This document shows, one piece after another, positions 24,776 to 34,649 of a stretch of 64,000 nt of DNA. Origin of the DNA: Candidatus Accumulibacter propinquus (lineage in GTDB: Bacteria > Pseudomonadota > Gammaproteobacteria > Burkholderiales > Rhodocyclaceae). The stretch lies in NCBI GenBank assembly GCA_016714935.1, contig JADKBU010000021.1, forward strand, positions 34,720 through 98,719, in the 5' to 3' direction. Position numbers and translations under genes: made by a program. The notes under the pieces were generated by a model that worked only from the letters and a program-made list of their open reading frames with translations, was not told where the DNA came from and searched no databases. Numbering within the stretch: position 1 is the first letter of the stretch; every line of letters starts with the position of its first letter.

Positions 24776-26254
24776 ATGGCATTGGAAACCGAGATCAAGC
24801 TGAGCCTGCCGGCAAGCGCCGCCCGCCGGCTGCCTGCACACGGCCTGCTGGCCGACAGCAAGCCGCTCCGCCAGAAACTGGTCAACACCTACTATGACAC
24901 GCCTGACCGGCGTCTGCAGCGCAAGCGTGTCGCCGTGCGCTACCGCCAGAAGGGCACCGAATGGCTGCTGACCGTCAAGAGTGACGCCCCTTCGCCGGGC
25001 GGACTGGCGCAGCGCAGCGAGTGGGAGGCTCCCGGTCAACCCGGTGATTTCGATTTCGCGCACGTGGATAATCCGAAGCTGCGCCGCTTTCTCGAATCGG
25101 TGACACCCGAACTGGTACCCCTCTTCACCACCGACTTCACGCGCAACTTCTGGGTCGTGGTTCCCCAGGCGGGAACGCGCATCGAGGTCGCACTCGACCG
25201 TGGCAAGATCGTCGCGGGTGAACGCCAGGAGCCGATCTGCGAGGTCGAACTCGAATTGCTCGAGGGAGAGGTCGCCGCATTGTTTACTGCCGCACTGTCC
25301 CTGCAGAGCGATCTGCCGCTGCATCCCGAAGGCGCCAGCAAGGCCGAGCGCGGCTACCGTCTGGCCAGCGCCGAGGCCCTGGTACCGAACAAGGCCACCG
25401 ACGTGCGTTTGGAAATGGGCATGACCAGCATCGCGGTGTTCCGCAGCACCGCCTTCTCGTGCCTGTCGCAACTGCAGGGTAACGAGCGCGGTCTGCGCGA
25501 GAGCAACGCCCCGGAATTCATCCACCAGGCGCGCGTCGCCATGCGCCGGCTGCGCTCGGCGATCCGTCTCTGGAGGCCGCTTTTGCCCGAGGAATACGTC
25601 AACAACTTCGACCCCCGCTGGCGAACGCTGGCCAATCAACTTGGCGACACGCGCAACTGGGACGTCTTCATTACCGAGATCCTGCCTCCGATCAGCAAGG
25701 CGTTCCCGGATCACAGCGACCTGCAGCGCCTGGTCGGTCAGGCCATGAGCCACCTGGCGGGGTGCCGCAAGGCAGCGCAAGAGGTTATGACCTCGCCCAC
25801 CTACTCGCAATTGTTGCTCGAGTTCACCGCCGCCACGGTCGCTCTGGAGGAAAGCAAGAAGCCACCGCTGACTGTATTCGCACCGCGTTCCCTGAACAAG
25901 CGCGCCAAGCGCGTCGCCGCGTTGGCGTTGGAGACCAGGGATTCCGACCCGGAAGCCCGACACGCGCTGCGCGTGGCCCTGAAGCGGCTGCGCTACGCAC
26001 TCGAGTTCTTCGCACCGCTCTTCCCGGCACGCCGCCTGCAGCGCTATCACCAAAGCGCTGCAGGCTTGCTCGATCTGCTCGGCCGGATGAACGACAATGT
26101 CGTCGCCGAGCAGCTTGCCGTCGCGGCACAACCCGGCCACCACAGTGATCTGGTACGTGCCTGGCTGGCTGGGCGCAATGACATCATGCTTGGGCAACTC
26201 GCCGCGCTGCTGGGCGACTTTCTGAGTCACCAGCCACCTTGGGAGCATGGCTGA
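24776..26254 (+). CDS. CYTH-CHAD protein (triphosphate tunnel metalloenzyme fused to polyphosphate-binding CHAD)
   Basis: A 492-residue two-domain protein. The N-terminal CYTH domain carries the ExExK metal/triphosphate motif (E4, E6, K8) and the strand pattern of inorganic triphosphatases such as E. coli YgiF. Residues about 215-490 form a CHAD domain with the histidine/arginine helices HQARVAMRRLRSAIR and HALRVALKRLRYALEFF; CHAD proteins bind polyphosphate. ATG 24776 has an AAGGAG site. It follows the regulator gene by 42 bases. Likely role: triphosphate or polyphosphate turnover. Confidence 0.93.
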   Translation: MALETEIKLSLPASAARRLPAHGLLADSKPLRQKLVNTYYDTPDRRLQRKRVAVRYRQKGTEWLLTVKSDAPSPGGLAQRSEWEAPGQPGDFDFAHVDNPKLRRFLESVTPELVPLFTTDFTRNFWVVVPQAGTRIEVALDRGKIVAGERQEPICEVELELLEGEVAALFTAALSLQSDLPLHPEGASKAERGYRLASAEALVPNKATDVRLEMGMTSIAVFRSTAFSCLSQLQGNERGLRESNAPEFIHQARVAMRRLRSAIRLWRPLLPEEYVNNFDPRWRTLANQLGDTRNWDVFITEILPPISKAFPDHSDLQRLVGQAMSHLAGCRKAAQEVMTSPTYSQLLLEFTAATVALEESKKPPLTVFAPRSLNKRAKRVAALALETRDSDPEARHALRVALKRLRYALEFFAPLFPARRLQRYHQSAAGLLDLLGRMNDNVVAEQLAVAAQPGHHSDLVRAWLAGRNDIMLGQLAALLGDFLSHQPPWEHG

Positions 26255-26284
26255 AACCCTGTACGTCGGGAACAGCACAACTAA

Positions 26285-26312
26285 ACACCGGCTGCCGTAA
26301 GCCAGCCGGTGT
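26285..26312 (+). terminator. Hairpin after the CYTH-CHAD gene
   Basis: ACACCGGCT and AGCCGGTGT form a nine-base-pair perfect stem with a ten-base loop, 30 bases after the stop. No T-run follows, so it may be a weak or Rho-assisted terminator. Confidence 0.5.
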
Positions 26313-26387
26313 CGTCTGGAACGTCGCGCGCCGGCAAACTGATAGACGGCTGCCGGCGCGGCAGCGAACAGGGTTCGCGATCAAGCC

Positions 26388-27806
26388 ATGAATCAAACCA
26401 CGACCCTTGCCGGAGCCAGGAGCATCCTGTTCCTGGCTCTGCTGGCCCTTCCATTGGACTGCCTGCCCGCCACCACCGGTTTACCGCCGGCTGTCAGCCA
26501 GGCCCTGCAGGAGGCGGGCATCCCGGAGCGCTCGGTAGGCATCGTCGTGCAGGCGGCCGATGGCGGGCAGCCACTGCTCAGTCATAACGCCCGCCAAGCC
26601 ATGAACCCGGCATCGGCAATGAAACTGCTGACCACCTACGCCGGCCTGGAGATGCTCGGACCAGCGTACACCTGGCGCACCGAGGCACTTGTCGAGAGCA
26701 TTCCGGGAAATGGCCGGCTCGAAGGAAACCTCTATCTGCGCGGCAGTGGCGATCCCAAGCTCGGTCTTGAACAGTTCTGGCTGCTGCTGCGCCAGTTGCG
26801 CGCGCGCGGCGTGAAGGACATCGGCGGCGACCTGGTGCTTGATCGCGGCGCTTTCTCAGTGCCGGTACACGATCCGGGAGAGTTTGACCACGAGCCGCTG
26901 CGACCCTACAACGCGGGACCAGACGCCCTGCTGCTGAACCTCAACAGCGTTCGCCTGACCTTGCAGCCAGACCCGCTACGCAAGGTCGTGAACGTCATTG
27001 CCGAAACCCCGAGTGACGGTCTGCGAATCAGCAATCACTTGAACCTGGGGCACGACGCCTGCGGCGACTGGCGAGAACGGATCAAGCCCTCCGTGTTCGG
27101 CCAGACCATCGAACTTGGCGGCAGCTTTCCGGCGGCTTGCGGCGAAAAAGCGCTGCACTTGGCACCCTGGACCCCTGATGTCCAGTTCGAAGGACTGTTT
27201 CGTGCACTGTGGGGTGAACTCGGCGGCAGCTTCGGCGGCCGCGTGCGCGCTGGGCGCGCACCGGCAAGCGCGCAGACGCTGGCTGTCTACGAATCTCCGA
27301 CTTTGGGTGAAATCGTGCGCGACATCAACAAGTTCAGCAATAACGTCATGGCCCGGCAACTCTTCCTGACCCTGGACAGCGAGCGGCCGGCGACCGCCGC
27401 GGGCGCGCGCCGGCAGATCGGCGCCTGGCTACAGACCAAGGGGCTGAAGCTGGCCGCTCTGGCGCTGGACAACGGTTCGGGACTATCACGCAGCGAACGT
27501 ATCTCGGCTGAGGATCTCGCGCAGTTGCTGCGTGCCGCCTGGCAAAGCGCGGTGATGCCCGAACTCGTCGCGTCGCTGCCCATCGCCGGTGTCGATGGCA
27601 CCTTGCGCAAGCGGCTCAACGCCGGATCAGTGACCGGGCGGGCACACCTGAAAAGCGGTTACCTCGATGGGGTGCGGGCGATCGCTGGCTATCTGCTGGA
27701 TCAGAATGGCAAGCGCTGGATCGTCGTCTGCCTGATCAACGACCCGAAAGCGCGAGCCGGCAAACCGGCCATCGACGCGCTTCTGCTCTGGGCGGCGACG
27801 CGCTGA
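26388..27806 (+). CDS. dacB: D-alanyl-D-alanine carboxypeptidase/endopeptidase PBP4 (DacB)
   Basis: A 472-residue penicillin-binding protein of the peptidase S13 class. Signal peptide about 1-28. The three active-site motifs are visible: SxxK as SAMK in NPASAMKLLTT, SxN as SNN in NKFSNNVMARQ and KTG as KSG in HLKSGYLDGV. It trims or hydrolyses peptidoglycan cross-links in the periplasm. ATG 26388; it stands alone and converges on the next gene. Confidence 0.95.
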   Translation: MNQTTTLAGARSILFLALLALPLDCLPATTGLPPAVSQALQEAGIPERSVGIVVQAADGGQPLLSHNARQAMNPASAMKLLTTYAGLEMLGPAYTWRTEALVESIPGNGRLEGNLYLRGSGDPKLGLEQFWLLLRQLRARGVKDIGGDLVLDRGAFSVPVHDPGEFDHEPLRPYNAGPDALLLNLNSVRLTLQPDPLRKVVNVIAETPSDGLRISNHLNLGHDACGDWRERIKPSVFGQTIELGGSFPAACGEKALHLAPWTPDVQFEGLFRALWGELGGSFGGRVRAGRAPASAQTLAVYESPTLGEIVRDINKFSNNVMARQLFLTLDSERPATAAGARRQIGAWLQTKGLKLAALALDNGSGLSRSERISAEDLAQLLRAAWQSAVMPELVASLPIAGVDGTLRKRLNAGSVTGRAHLKSGYLDGVRAIAGYLLDQNGKRWIVVCLINDPKARAGKPAIDALLLWAATR

Positions 27807-27854
27807 CCCCGCCCGGCCTGCAGCGCTCCGCCCCACCGGCCTTTGCGAGTCACC

Positions 27855-30800
27855 TCAGAGCAGCAGGCTGCTGGCACGCGCAAAGGCCTCGAACTGCGCA
27901 GCCGGCAAGGGTTTGCTGAACAGATAGCCCTGTGCCTCATCACAACCCTTGCCGCGCAGGAAGGTCAACTGTGCCTCGCTTTCCACACCCTCGGCAACGG
28001 TCTGCAGGCCGAGGGCGTGCGCCAGGCTGATGGTCGCCGTTACGATCGCCTCGTCATCCGGGTCGGCAGCGAGGTCGGCGACAAACGAGCGATCGATTTT
28101 CAGCTTGTGCACCCGGAAGCGCTTGAGGTAGCTCATCGACGAATAGCCGGTACCGAAGTCGTCGATCGACATGCGCACACCGCGCGTGCGCAGCTTGTCC
28201 ATGGTCTCGATCGCAGCCAGTGGGTTGTCCATCGCCACGCTCTCGGTCAGCTCGAGTTCAAGAAACTGCGCCGGCATGCCCTCCTCGTCAAGGATCCGCG
28301 ACACCACCTGGGTCAGGTTCGACTGCCTGAACTGCACCGCCGACAGGTTGACGGCCATGCTCTGCAGAGACAGACCAGCGTCCTGCCAGGCGCGCATCTG
28401 GCGAACGGCCAGTCGCAGAGCCCATTCGCCGATTGGCAGAATCAGCCCGGACTCTTCGGCGATCGGGATGAACTCGTTCGGCGACACCATCCCGAGTTCA
28501 GGATGTTGCCAACGCAACAGCGCCTCTGCCCCGATCAGGCGACGGTCATCAATGGCGAACTGCGGTTGAAAATGCAGACACAACTCGCCGTGTTCGAGTG
28601 CGCGCCGCAGGTCGTTCTCGAGTTGCAGCGTGCGCGCCGACCGTTCCTGCATCTCGGCAGTAAAGAAGCAATAGGTGTTGCGACCGCTTTGTTTCGCGCG
28701 ATACATGGCCGTATCGGCACACATCGACAACGCCTCGAAGCTCTCGCCGTCGACCGGGTACATGGCAATACCCACCGATGCCGTACAACTCAACTCATGT
28801 TGCCCGATCCTGTACGGCGGCGCGGCGACTTCCAGCAATTTTGTTGCCACATGCGCCGCGCCAGCGGCATCGGCACTCGGCAGAAGAAGGATGAACTCGT
28901 CCCCCCCGAGACGCGACACCGTATCCTCTTCGCGAACCGCACCGGTCAGCCGTTCGGCAACCTGCACCAGCAATTCGTCGCCAATCCGGTGGCCCAGGGA
29001 ATCATTGACGTTCTTGAAGCGATCGAGGTCCAGGAAGATCAACGCCAGCGGCTCACGCGCGCGGTGCGCGCGGCTCAGATCGTGTTTGACTCGCTCGTTG
29101 AGCAGGCTGCGGTTGGGCAAGCCGGTCAGCGGATCGAAATGCGCCAGCCGCTGGATGCTGGCTTCGGCCTCCTTGAGCTGCGAAATGTCGATGAAGGTTC
29201 CGATATAGTGCGTCGGTAATCCATTGCGCTCGACCCGGCTGATCGACAGCCATTCCGGGTAGATGCTTCCGTCCTTGCGGCGGTTCCAGATTTCGCCCTG
29301 CCAGTGGCCCAGCGATGCGATGGCCTCCCACATGCCGCGGTAGAAAGCCGCACCATGGCGCCCCGAGGCGAGCAGGCGCGGGTCCTGCCCGAGCGCTTCG
29401 GTTTCGCTGTAACCGGTGATCCGGGTAAACGCCTGGTTGACCATCACCATCTTGCCGCTGGCGTCGGTAATGGCAATGCCCTCGCCACCCTGCTCGAAGA
29501 CCTTGGCGGCCAGATCAAGCTGCGCCGCTGCCTGCTTTTGTGCAGTGATGTCAACCAAAGTGCCAAGATAGCCGGTCAGCACACCCTGTGCGTCGCGCAT
29601 GACGGTCACCGACAGGCGCACCGTGATATGACGCCCATCCTTGCGCACGCAGGCGCGTTCCCGCTCATCGGTAATGCCGCTGCAGCGCGCCCGCGCGACC
29701 AAGGCGTCGAAACCCGCTTCCACTCGGAAACCGAGCGCCTCGCTGAGGTTTCTGGCCACCGCTGCGACCTCGTCACCATCGTGAAACACGGTCGGTGTCA
29801 CCTTGCCGACGACTTCCTCGGCGAGGTAGCCGAAGATCGCCTCCGCGCCAGGGTTGAACACCGTGATCAGGCCCTTGGGGTCGGTGGCGACGATACCGCA
29901 GGCTGCACTCGCGAGAACCGAGCCTTTCAGCGCCTCGCTCTCACGCAGCGCCTGCTCGACCTGCTTGCGCTCGCTGATGTTCATCGCCGTGCCGACGGCC
30001 AGCAACGCACGCCCGGCGGGGTCACGCTGCGCCACCCTGCCGTGCGTCTGTAGCCAGATACATTGACCTGCCTTGTTGATGATCGAATGCTCGAAACCAA
30101 ACACCGGATCGCCCGGACGCATGGCCTCCTGAAAGCGCAGCAGCAACTCGGCACGATGATCAGGATGTACCAATTCCATCAGTGCGTCCGAAGTCGCCGG
30201 ATCCTCACCCTGATCGAGCCCGAGCAACTGCAGCATGCTCGCATCGTAGCGAATGCTGCCGTTGCGGAGATCCAGTTCCCAGAACACAAGTTGGGTGGCT
30301 TCGATCGCCATGCGCAAGCGCATTTCTGCGCGCTTGCGCGCGCTGATGTCGCGCGAGAGGACGACAAAGCGCGGCTCTTCGCCAATCCCCGTCACTTTGC
30401 GGGCCACCGACAGTTCGAACCACGCGCTGCCCTGCGGTAGCAGCAGCTCGAACTGCTGGCCGAGGGAGTAGCCGGTTTCATGAGCCTCGCGCAAGGCCGA
30501 CAGGCAACTGGCGGCCGCTGCCGCAGGCAATACATCGGATACCAGCTTGCCAATCAGAAGTTCTGGTTGAGCCACCAACAGTTCGGTACGCGGTGAATGG
30601 TAGTCATGGTAGCGACCGTCCAATCCCAACTCGAACAGCAGGTCCGGAATGGCCTGCAGGGTCGCTGCGAGCTTGGCCGTCCGCTGCCTGACGACGCGCC
30701 GCAAGGTCATCACCCACAGCAGCAGCAGAACACCGATCAGTGATCCCCCGACAAGCGCGTAGCCGAGATAGCGCGCATAGGGCGACAACGCCAGCGGCAC

Positions 30801-31550
30801 GCCCATCCATTTTTCCCGCAATGCTTTTTCTTCGCCCGCAGTAATGCTCGCAAAGCCCCGCTGCAACAGATCCATCGTCGCGGCGTCGCCTTTGTGTACC
30901 GCCCGGTGGAACTCTCCGGTATGGAGCGTGAAGGCCTGATTGAACAGTTGCTCGGCGTTGTTCAGGTAGAGCAGGTAGCGCGCCGGCGGGTCGTCCAGAC
31001 AGAACACCCGCACCTTTCCCTCAACCGCCGCGTGTACCAGCGCCTCATAACTGGCAAACTGCTGCAGGCTGCGGATCCCGGCGCTGGCGAGGCGGTCGAT
31101 ACAGGCGTCGCCAGCCTTCACGCCCACCAGAAAACCCCGCAAGGTGGTCAGGTCGATGATGCCGCCGATACCGGCATGCGCGTAGATCGAAACCGGGATC
31201 GCTTCATAGGCCGGCAGGAACTGCAGGCTGCGCTCGCGTTCCTCGGTTCGGAAGATGGTGTCGATCACTTCGGCCTGGCGTCGGCGCATGCGTTGCTGTG
31301 CGGTAGCCCAGTCGCTGCCCTGCAGGTCCACTCGCACACCGGTCTTGGTCTCCCACAATCGCCACATATCGACCAGATAACCAATGAGCGTGCCGTTGCT
31401 GTCGCGAAAGACGTAGGGCGGATAGTTGTCGTCGATGACCACATTCAGAGTGGCCAGCGCGCTGTGTTCGGCGGCGCTGCCGCGAGGCTGCACCAGTGTC
31501 GCCAGAATCCCGACAAGGAACACCAGACAGAGACGGCGAAGGAAATCCAT
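27855..31550 (-). CDS. Periplasmic-sensor, multi-PAS GGDEF-EAL cyclic-di-GMP protein
   Basis: A 1231-residue membrane sensor. In order: signal peptide (1-26), a periplasmic solute-binding type 3 (SBP_bac_3/HisJ-like) domain (about 32-260), one membrane segment (about 275-297), four to five PAS domains with PAC motifs, a GGDEF domain and a C-terminal EAL domain. The GGDEF motif is intact (RLGGDEF), as are the EAL signature EALLRWQHPE and the DDFGTGYSSMSYL loop. Both cyclase and phosphodiesterase activity are possible. The ligand is probably a small amino acid or organic molecule. ATG 31550 is chosen because a clean signal peptide follows; the frame is open to 31658. Confidence 0.92.
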   Translation of the reverse strand: MDFLRRLCLVFLVGILATLVQPRGSAAEHSALATLNVVIDDNYPPYVFRDSNGTLIGYLVDMWRLWETKTGVRVDLQGSDWATAQQRMRRRQAEVIDTIFRTEERERSLQFLPAYEAIPVSIYAHAGIGGIIDLTTLRGFLVGVKAGDACIDRLASAGIRSLQQFASYEALVHAAVEGKVRVFCLDDPPARYLLYLNNAEQLFNQAFTLHTGEFHRAVHKGDAATMDLLQRGFASITAGEEKALREKWMGVPLALSPYARYLGYALVGGSLIGVLLLLWVMTLRRVVRQRTAKLAATLQAIPDLLFELGLDGRYHDYHSPRTELLVAQPELLIGKLVSDVLPAAAAASCLSALREAHETGYSLGQQFELLLPQGSAWFELSVARKVTGIGEEPRFVVLSRDISARKRAEMRLRMAIEATQLVFWELDLRNGSIRYDASMLQLLGLDQGEDPATSDALMELVHPDHRAELLLRFQEAMRPGDPVFGFEHSIINKAGQCIWLQTHGRVAQRDPAGRALLAVGTAMNISERKQVEQALRESEALKGSVLASAACGIVATDPKGLITVFNPGAEAIFGYLAEEVVGKVTPTVFHDGDEVAAVARNLSEALGFRVEAGFDALVARARCSGITDERERACVRKDGRHITVRLSVTVMRDAQGVLTGYLGTLVDITAQKQAAAQLDLAAKVFEQGGEGIAITDASGKMVMVNQAFTRITGYSETEALGQDPRLLASGRHGAAFYRGMWEAIASLGHWQGEIWNRRKDGSIYPEWLSISRVERNGLPTHYIGTFIDISQLKEAEASIQRLAHFDPLTGLPNRSLLNERVKHDLSRAHRAREPLALIFLDLDRFKNVNDSLGHRIGDELLVQVAERLTGAVREEDTVSRLGGDEFILLLPSADAAGAAHVATKLLEVAAPPYRIGQHELSCTASVGIAMYPVDGESFEALSMCADTAMYRAKQSGRNTYCFFTAEMQERSARTLQLENDLRRALEHGELCLHFQPQFAIDDRRLIGAEALLRWQHPELGMVSPNEFIPIAEESGLILPIGEWALRLAVRQMRAWQDAGLSLQSMAVNLSAVQFRQSNLTQVVSRILDEEGMPAQFLELELTESVAMDNPLAAIETMDKLRTRGVRMSIDDFGTGYSSMSYLKRFRVHKLKIDRSFVADLAADPDDEAIVTATISLAHALGLQTVAEGVESEAQLTFLRGKGCDEAQGYLFSKPLPAAQFEAFARASSLLL

Positions 31551-31664
31551 GACTACGATTGCACGTGCCGTCCAATCGACTGTAGCAGCCGACTGTCTGA
31601 GCGCAGCCTGGAAAGCCAGCCGAAGCTCCCGGCAGATCCTGCGTGCCGCGCAGTGCACCGCAGC

Positions 31665-32066
31665 TCAGGCGTCCCCGACCGGCCGGCGACCGGCCAGCGC
31701 GAGCCAGCCGCGAATGACCCGATAGGCAACCCACAGACCGAGCATCACGATCAGCAACCAGGCAAAGGGAATACCGATGATGGTGACGATCAGCAGGCCG
31801 TAGACCAGCAGCCACAGGAAGGTGAACCAGAAGGTGCGGATCTGCCAGCGGTAGTGACTGTCGAGCCAGGTTCCCCGCACCTCGCCGCGCTTGAGGTAAT
31901 TGAGAACGACGGCCAGCAGCGAGGGCACGCCAAAAACAAAGGCCCCGGCAACCGTGGCGGCACCGGTAACCCCGACGATCACCGCCAGGGCATGCAAGCC
32001 GTAAATGACGTGGCACCAGGCGCGCGCGCCATCCAGTTCGACGCCGGAGTCTGACTCGTTGCTCAC
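31665..32066 (-). CDS. Small DUF4870-type membrane protein
   Basis: A 133-residue protein with three to four hydrophobic segments (about 19-46, 66-90 and 88-110). The YLKRGEVRGTWLDSHYRWQIRTFWF block is characteristic of DUF4870-like proteins. The start is GTG 32066, seven bases after AGGGAGG; an upstream ATG in the frame has no ribosome site. It follows ubiD by 88 bases on the same strand. Function unknown. Confidence 0.75.
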   Translation of the reverse strand: MSNESDSGVELDGARAWCHVIYGLHALAVIVGVTGAATVAGAFVFGVPSLLAVVLNYLKRGEVRGTWLDSHYRWQIRTFWFTFLWLLVYGLLIVTIIGIPFAWLLIVMLGLWVAYRVIRGWLALAGRRPVGDA

Positions 32067-32154
32067 TTCAACCTCCCTGTTTGCAGACCATGCGAAAAAA
32101 TATCGCCACGACCGATAGCGGCCACCCGGATACACCGCGGGCAAGGCTCGCCGC

Positions 32155-33618
32155 TCACCAGCCCAAATCCTTCCACAGATCGTCGACGCGCGCTTTCACC
32201 GCGGCGTCCATGACAATCGGCGTGCCCCACTCGCGACTGGTTTCGCCAGGCCACTTGTTGGTGGCGTCGAGACCCATCTTGCTGCCGAGACCGGCGACCG
32301 GGCTGGCAAAGTCGAGGTAGTCGATCGGCGTGTTTTCGGCGATCAGCACGTCTCTTGCCGCATCGACGCGCGTGCTGATCGCCCAGATCACTTCCTTCCA
32401 TTCGCGGATGTCGACGTCGTCGTCAACGACGATGATCAACTTGGTGTACATGAACTGGCGCAGGAAACTCCAGATCCCGAACATCACGCGCTTGGCGTGT
32501 CCCGGGTACTGCTTTCTGATGCTGACCGTCGCCAGACGGTACGAACAGCCTTCCGGGGGCAGGTAGAAGTCGACGATCTCGGGAAACTGTTTCTGGAGCA
32601 GCGGCACGAAGACTTCGTTGAGCGCCACGCCGAGCATCGCCGGCTCGTCCGGCGGCTTGCCGGTGTAGGTGCTGTGGTAGATCGGGTTGCGGCGCATGCT
32701 GATCCGCTCGATAGTGAACACCGGGAAGCGCGCCTGCTCGTTATAGTAGCCGGTATGGTCGCCGTACGGTCCTTCGAGCGCACTCTCCTGCGGATCGATG
32801 AAACCCTCGAGAACGATCTCGGCTGAAGCCGGCACCTGCAGATCAGAGCCCAGACACTTCACGACCTCGGTCTTGCCGCCACGCAGCAACCCGGCAAACT
32901 GATATTCAGAAAGGCTGTCGGGCACCGGCGTCACCGCCGCGAGCATCGTCGCCGGGTCGGCCCCCAGCGCCACCGCCACCGGGAAGGCCTGGTCCGGCGT
33001 ATGCAGACAGTGGTCACGAAAATCGAGTGCGCCACCGCGATGCGCGAGCCAGCGCATGATCACCTTGTTCGGGCCGATGACCTGCTGACGGTAGATACCG
33101 AGGTTCTGGCGATTCTTGTGCGGTCCGCGCGTCACCGTCAGTCCCCAGGTAATCAGCGGCGCCACATCGCCCGGCCAGCAAAGCTGGATCGGCAGGCGCG
33201 ACAGATCGACCGCGTGCCCCTCCCAGACCACCTCCTGACACGGTGCCGACGAGCGCAGGCGGGGCGCCATGTTGAGCACCTGCCTGAGCACCGGCAGCTT
33301 GTCCCAGGCGTCCTTGAGTCCCTTCGGCGGCTCCGGCTCCTTGAGGTAGGCGAGCAGCTTGCCGACCTCGCGCAGCGCCACCACCGACTCCTGCCCCATA
33401 CCCAGCGCCACCCTCCGCGGCGTGCCGAAGAGATTGGCCAGTACCGGCATGGTGTGGCCCTTGGGATTCTCGAACAGCAACGCCGGCCCACCGGCACGCA
33501 GCACGCGATCACAGATCTCGGTCATTTCGAGCTGCGGATCGACGCCAATGCCGATGCGCTTGAGTTCGCCGAGGCTTTCCAGTTGTACGATGAAATCGCG
33601 CAGGTCGTGATATTTCAT
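32155..33618 (-). CDS. ubiD: 3-octaprenyl-4-hydroxybenzoate decarboxylase UbiD
   Basis: A 487-residue prenyl-FMN-dependent decarboxylase of ubiquinone synthesis. The active-site E(x)nR(x)nE arrangement is recognisable around residues 180-300. Conserved blocks include GIYRQQVIGPNKVIMRW, ALEGPYGDHTGYY and the C-terminal GLDATNKWPGE. Length is typical. It lies 68 bases downstream of ubiA on the same strand, giving two successive steps of the quinone pathway. Confidence 0.96.
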   Translation of the reverse strand: MKYHDLRDFIVQLESLGELKRIGIGVDPQLEMTEICDRVLRAGGPALLFENPKGHTMPVLANLFGTPRRVALGMGQESVVALREVGKLLAYLKEPEPPKGLKDAWDKLPVLRQVLNMAPRLRSSAPCQEVVWEGHAVDLSRLPIQLCWPGDVAPLITWGLTVTRGPHKNRQNLGIYRQQVIGPNKVIMRWLAHRGGALDFRDHCLHTPDQAFPVAVALGADPATMLAAVTPVPDSLSEYQFAGLLRGGKTEVVKCLGSDLQVPASAEIVLEGFIDPQESALEGPYGDHTGYYNEQARFPVFTIERISMRRNPIYHSTYTGKPPDEPAMLGVALNEVFVPLLQKQFPEIVDFYLPPEGCSYRLATVSIRKQYPGHAKRVMFGIWSFLRQFMYTKLIIVVDDDVDIREWKEVIWAISTRVDAARDVLIAENTPIDYLDFASPVAGLGSKMGLDATNKWPGETSREWGTPIVMDAAVKARVDDLWKDLGW

Positions 33619-33686
33619 CGGCTAGCGCACACGATACGAAGGTGGCGTGCCCGTCAACAGCGCCGGCAAAACGAATAAGCACCTCT

Positions 33687-34592
33687 TCATCCGTTGATTC
33701 CTCGGGTGACCAGAAAGTCGGCGGCGATGCCGGCAAAAATGCTGGCCCCCAGCCAGTTGTTGTGCCGAAAAGCCTGGAAGCAGCGCTGCGGATCGCGGTC
33801 ACGGATCAGCGTGTAATGGTAGCCGGCCATGCCGGCCGCAATCATCAGGCCGCCGTAGAAGCACGCGCCGAGGCCGAGCCCATGGCCAACGAAGCCAATC
33901 AGCACGAGGGTCAGCGCGTAGCACAGCATCACCGCCGCGACGTCGGCACTGCCGAAGGTGATCGCCGATGTCCTGATGCCGATCCGCAGGTCATCGCTGC
34001 GGTCGACCATTGCGTATTCGGTGTCGTAAGCGATCGCCCAGAAGACATTCGCCAGCAGCAGCCAGCCGGCGTCGGCAGGGACCCTGCCGAGTTGCGCAGC
34101 ATAGGCCATGGGAATTCCGAAGCCGAAGGCCACGCCCAGATAAGCCTGCGGTATCGCCAGGAAGCGCTTGGTAAACGGATAACTGACAGCGAGAAACAGC
34201 GCTGCCGCACAAAGCGCCGCCAGCAACCAGCTACGCAAGGGCAGGACCAACAGAAAGGCGCTGGCCACCAGGACGGCGAAGAGCATCAGAGCCTCTCTTG
34301 CCGATACCTTGCCCGCAGCCAGCGGACGGTCACGCGTCCGTGATACGTGCGGATCGAAATCGCGGTCGGCAAGGTCGTTGATCACGCAACCGGCGGAGCG
34401 CATCAGCACCGTCCCCAGGACGAAGATCCACACCACCAGCCAGTCCGGCCGGCCCAGCGCCGACAGCCACAAACCCCACAGCGTCGGCCAGAGCAGCAGC
34501 AGGATGCCGATCGGCTTGTCGAGACGCATCAGCCTTTCGTACAGGCCAATCCTTTCGCGTAGTAGTTCACGTGTCATCCGCATGGCCGACAT
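33687..34592 (-). CDS. ubiA: 4-hydroxybenzoate polyprenyltransferase UbiA
   Basis: A 301-residue polytopic enzyme that attaches the polyprenyl chain to 4-hydroxybenzoate. The first Asp-rich motif is NDLADRDFDPHV.RT..RPLA and the second is DTEYAMVDRSDDLRIGI. About eight or nine membrane segments. The ATG at 34592 is used; Met6 (34577) is an alternative. It precedes ubiD and follows the acyltransferase gene by 57 bases. Confidence 0.96.
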   Translation of the reverse strand: MSAMRMTRELLRERIGLYERLMRLDKPIGILLLLWPTLWGLWLSALGRPDWLVVWIFVLGTVLMRSAGCVINDLADRDFDPHVSRTRDRPLAAGKVSAREALMLFAVLVASAFLLVLPLRSWLLAALCAAALFLAVSYPFTKRFLAIPQAYLGVAFGFGIPMAYAAQLGRVPADAGWLLLANVFWAIAYDTEYAMVDRSDDLRIGIRTSAITFGSADVAAVMLCYALTLVLIGFVGHGLGLGACFYGGLMIAAGMAGYHYTLIRDRDPQRCFQAFRHNNWLGASIFAGIAADFLVTRGING

Positions 34593-34649
34593 TCTAACGC
34601 CTCTCCTTCGTCTGGCGTCTGGTCGCTCCCGGGAGAGCCGCTGCGGTCG

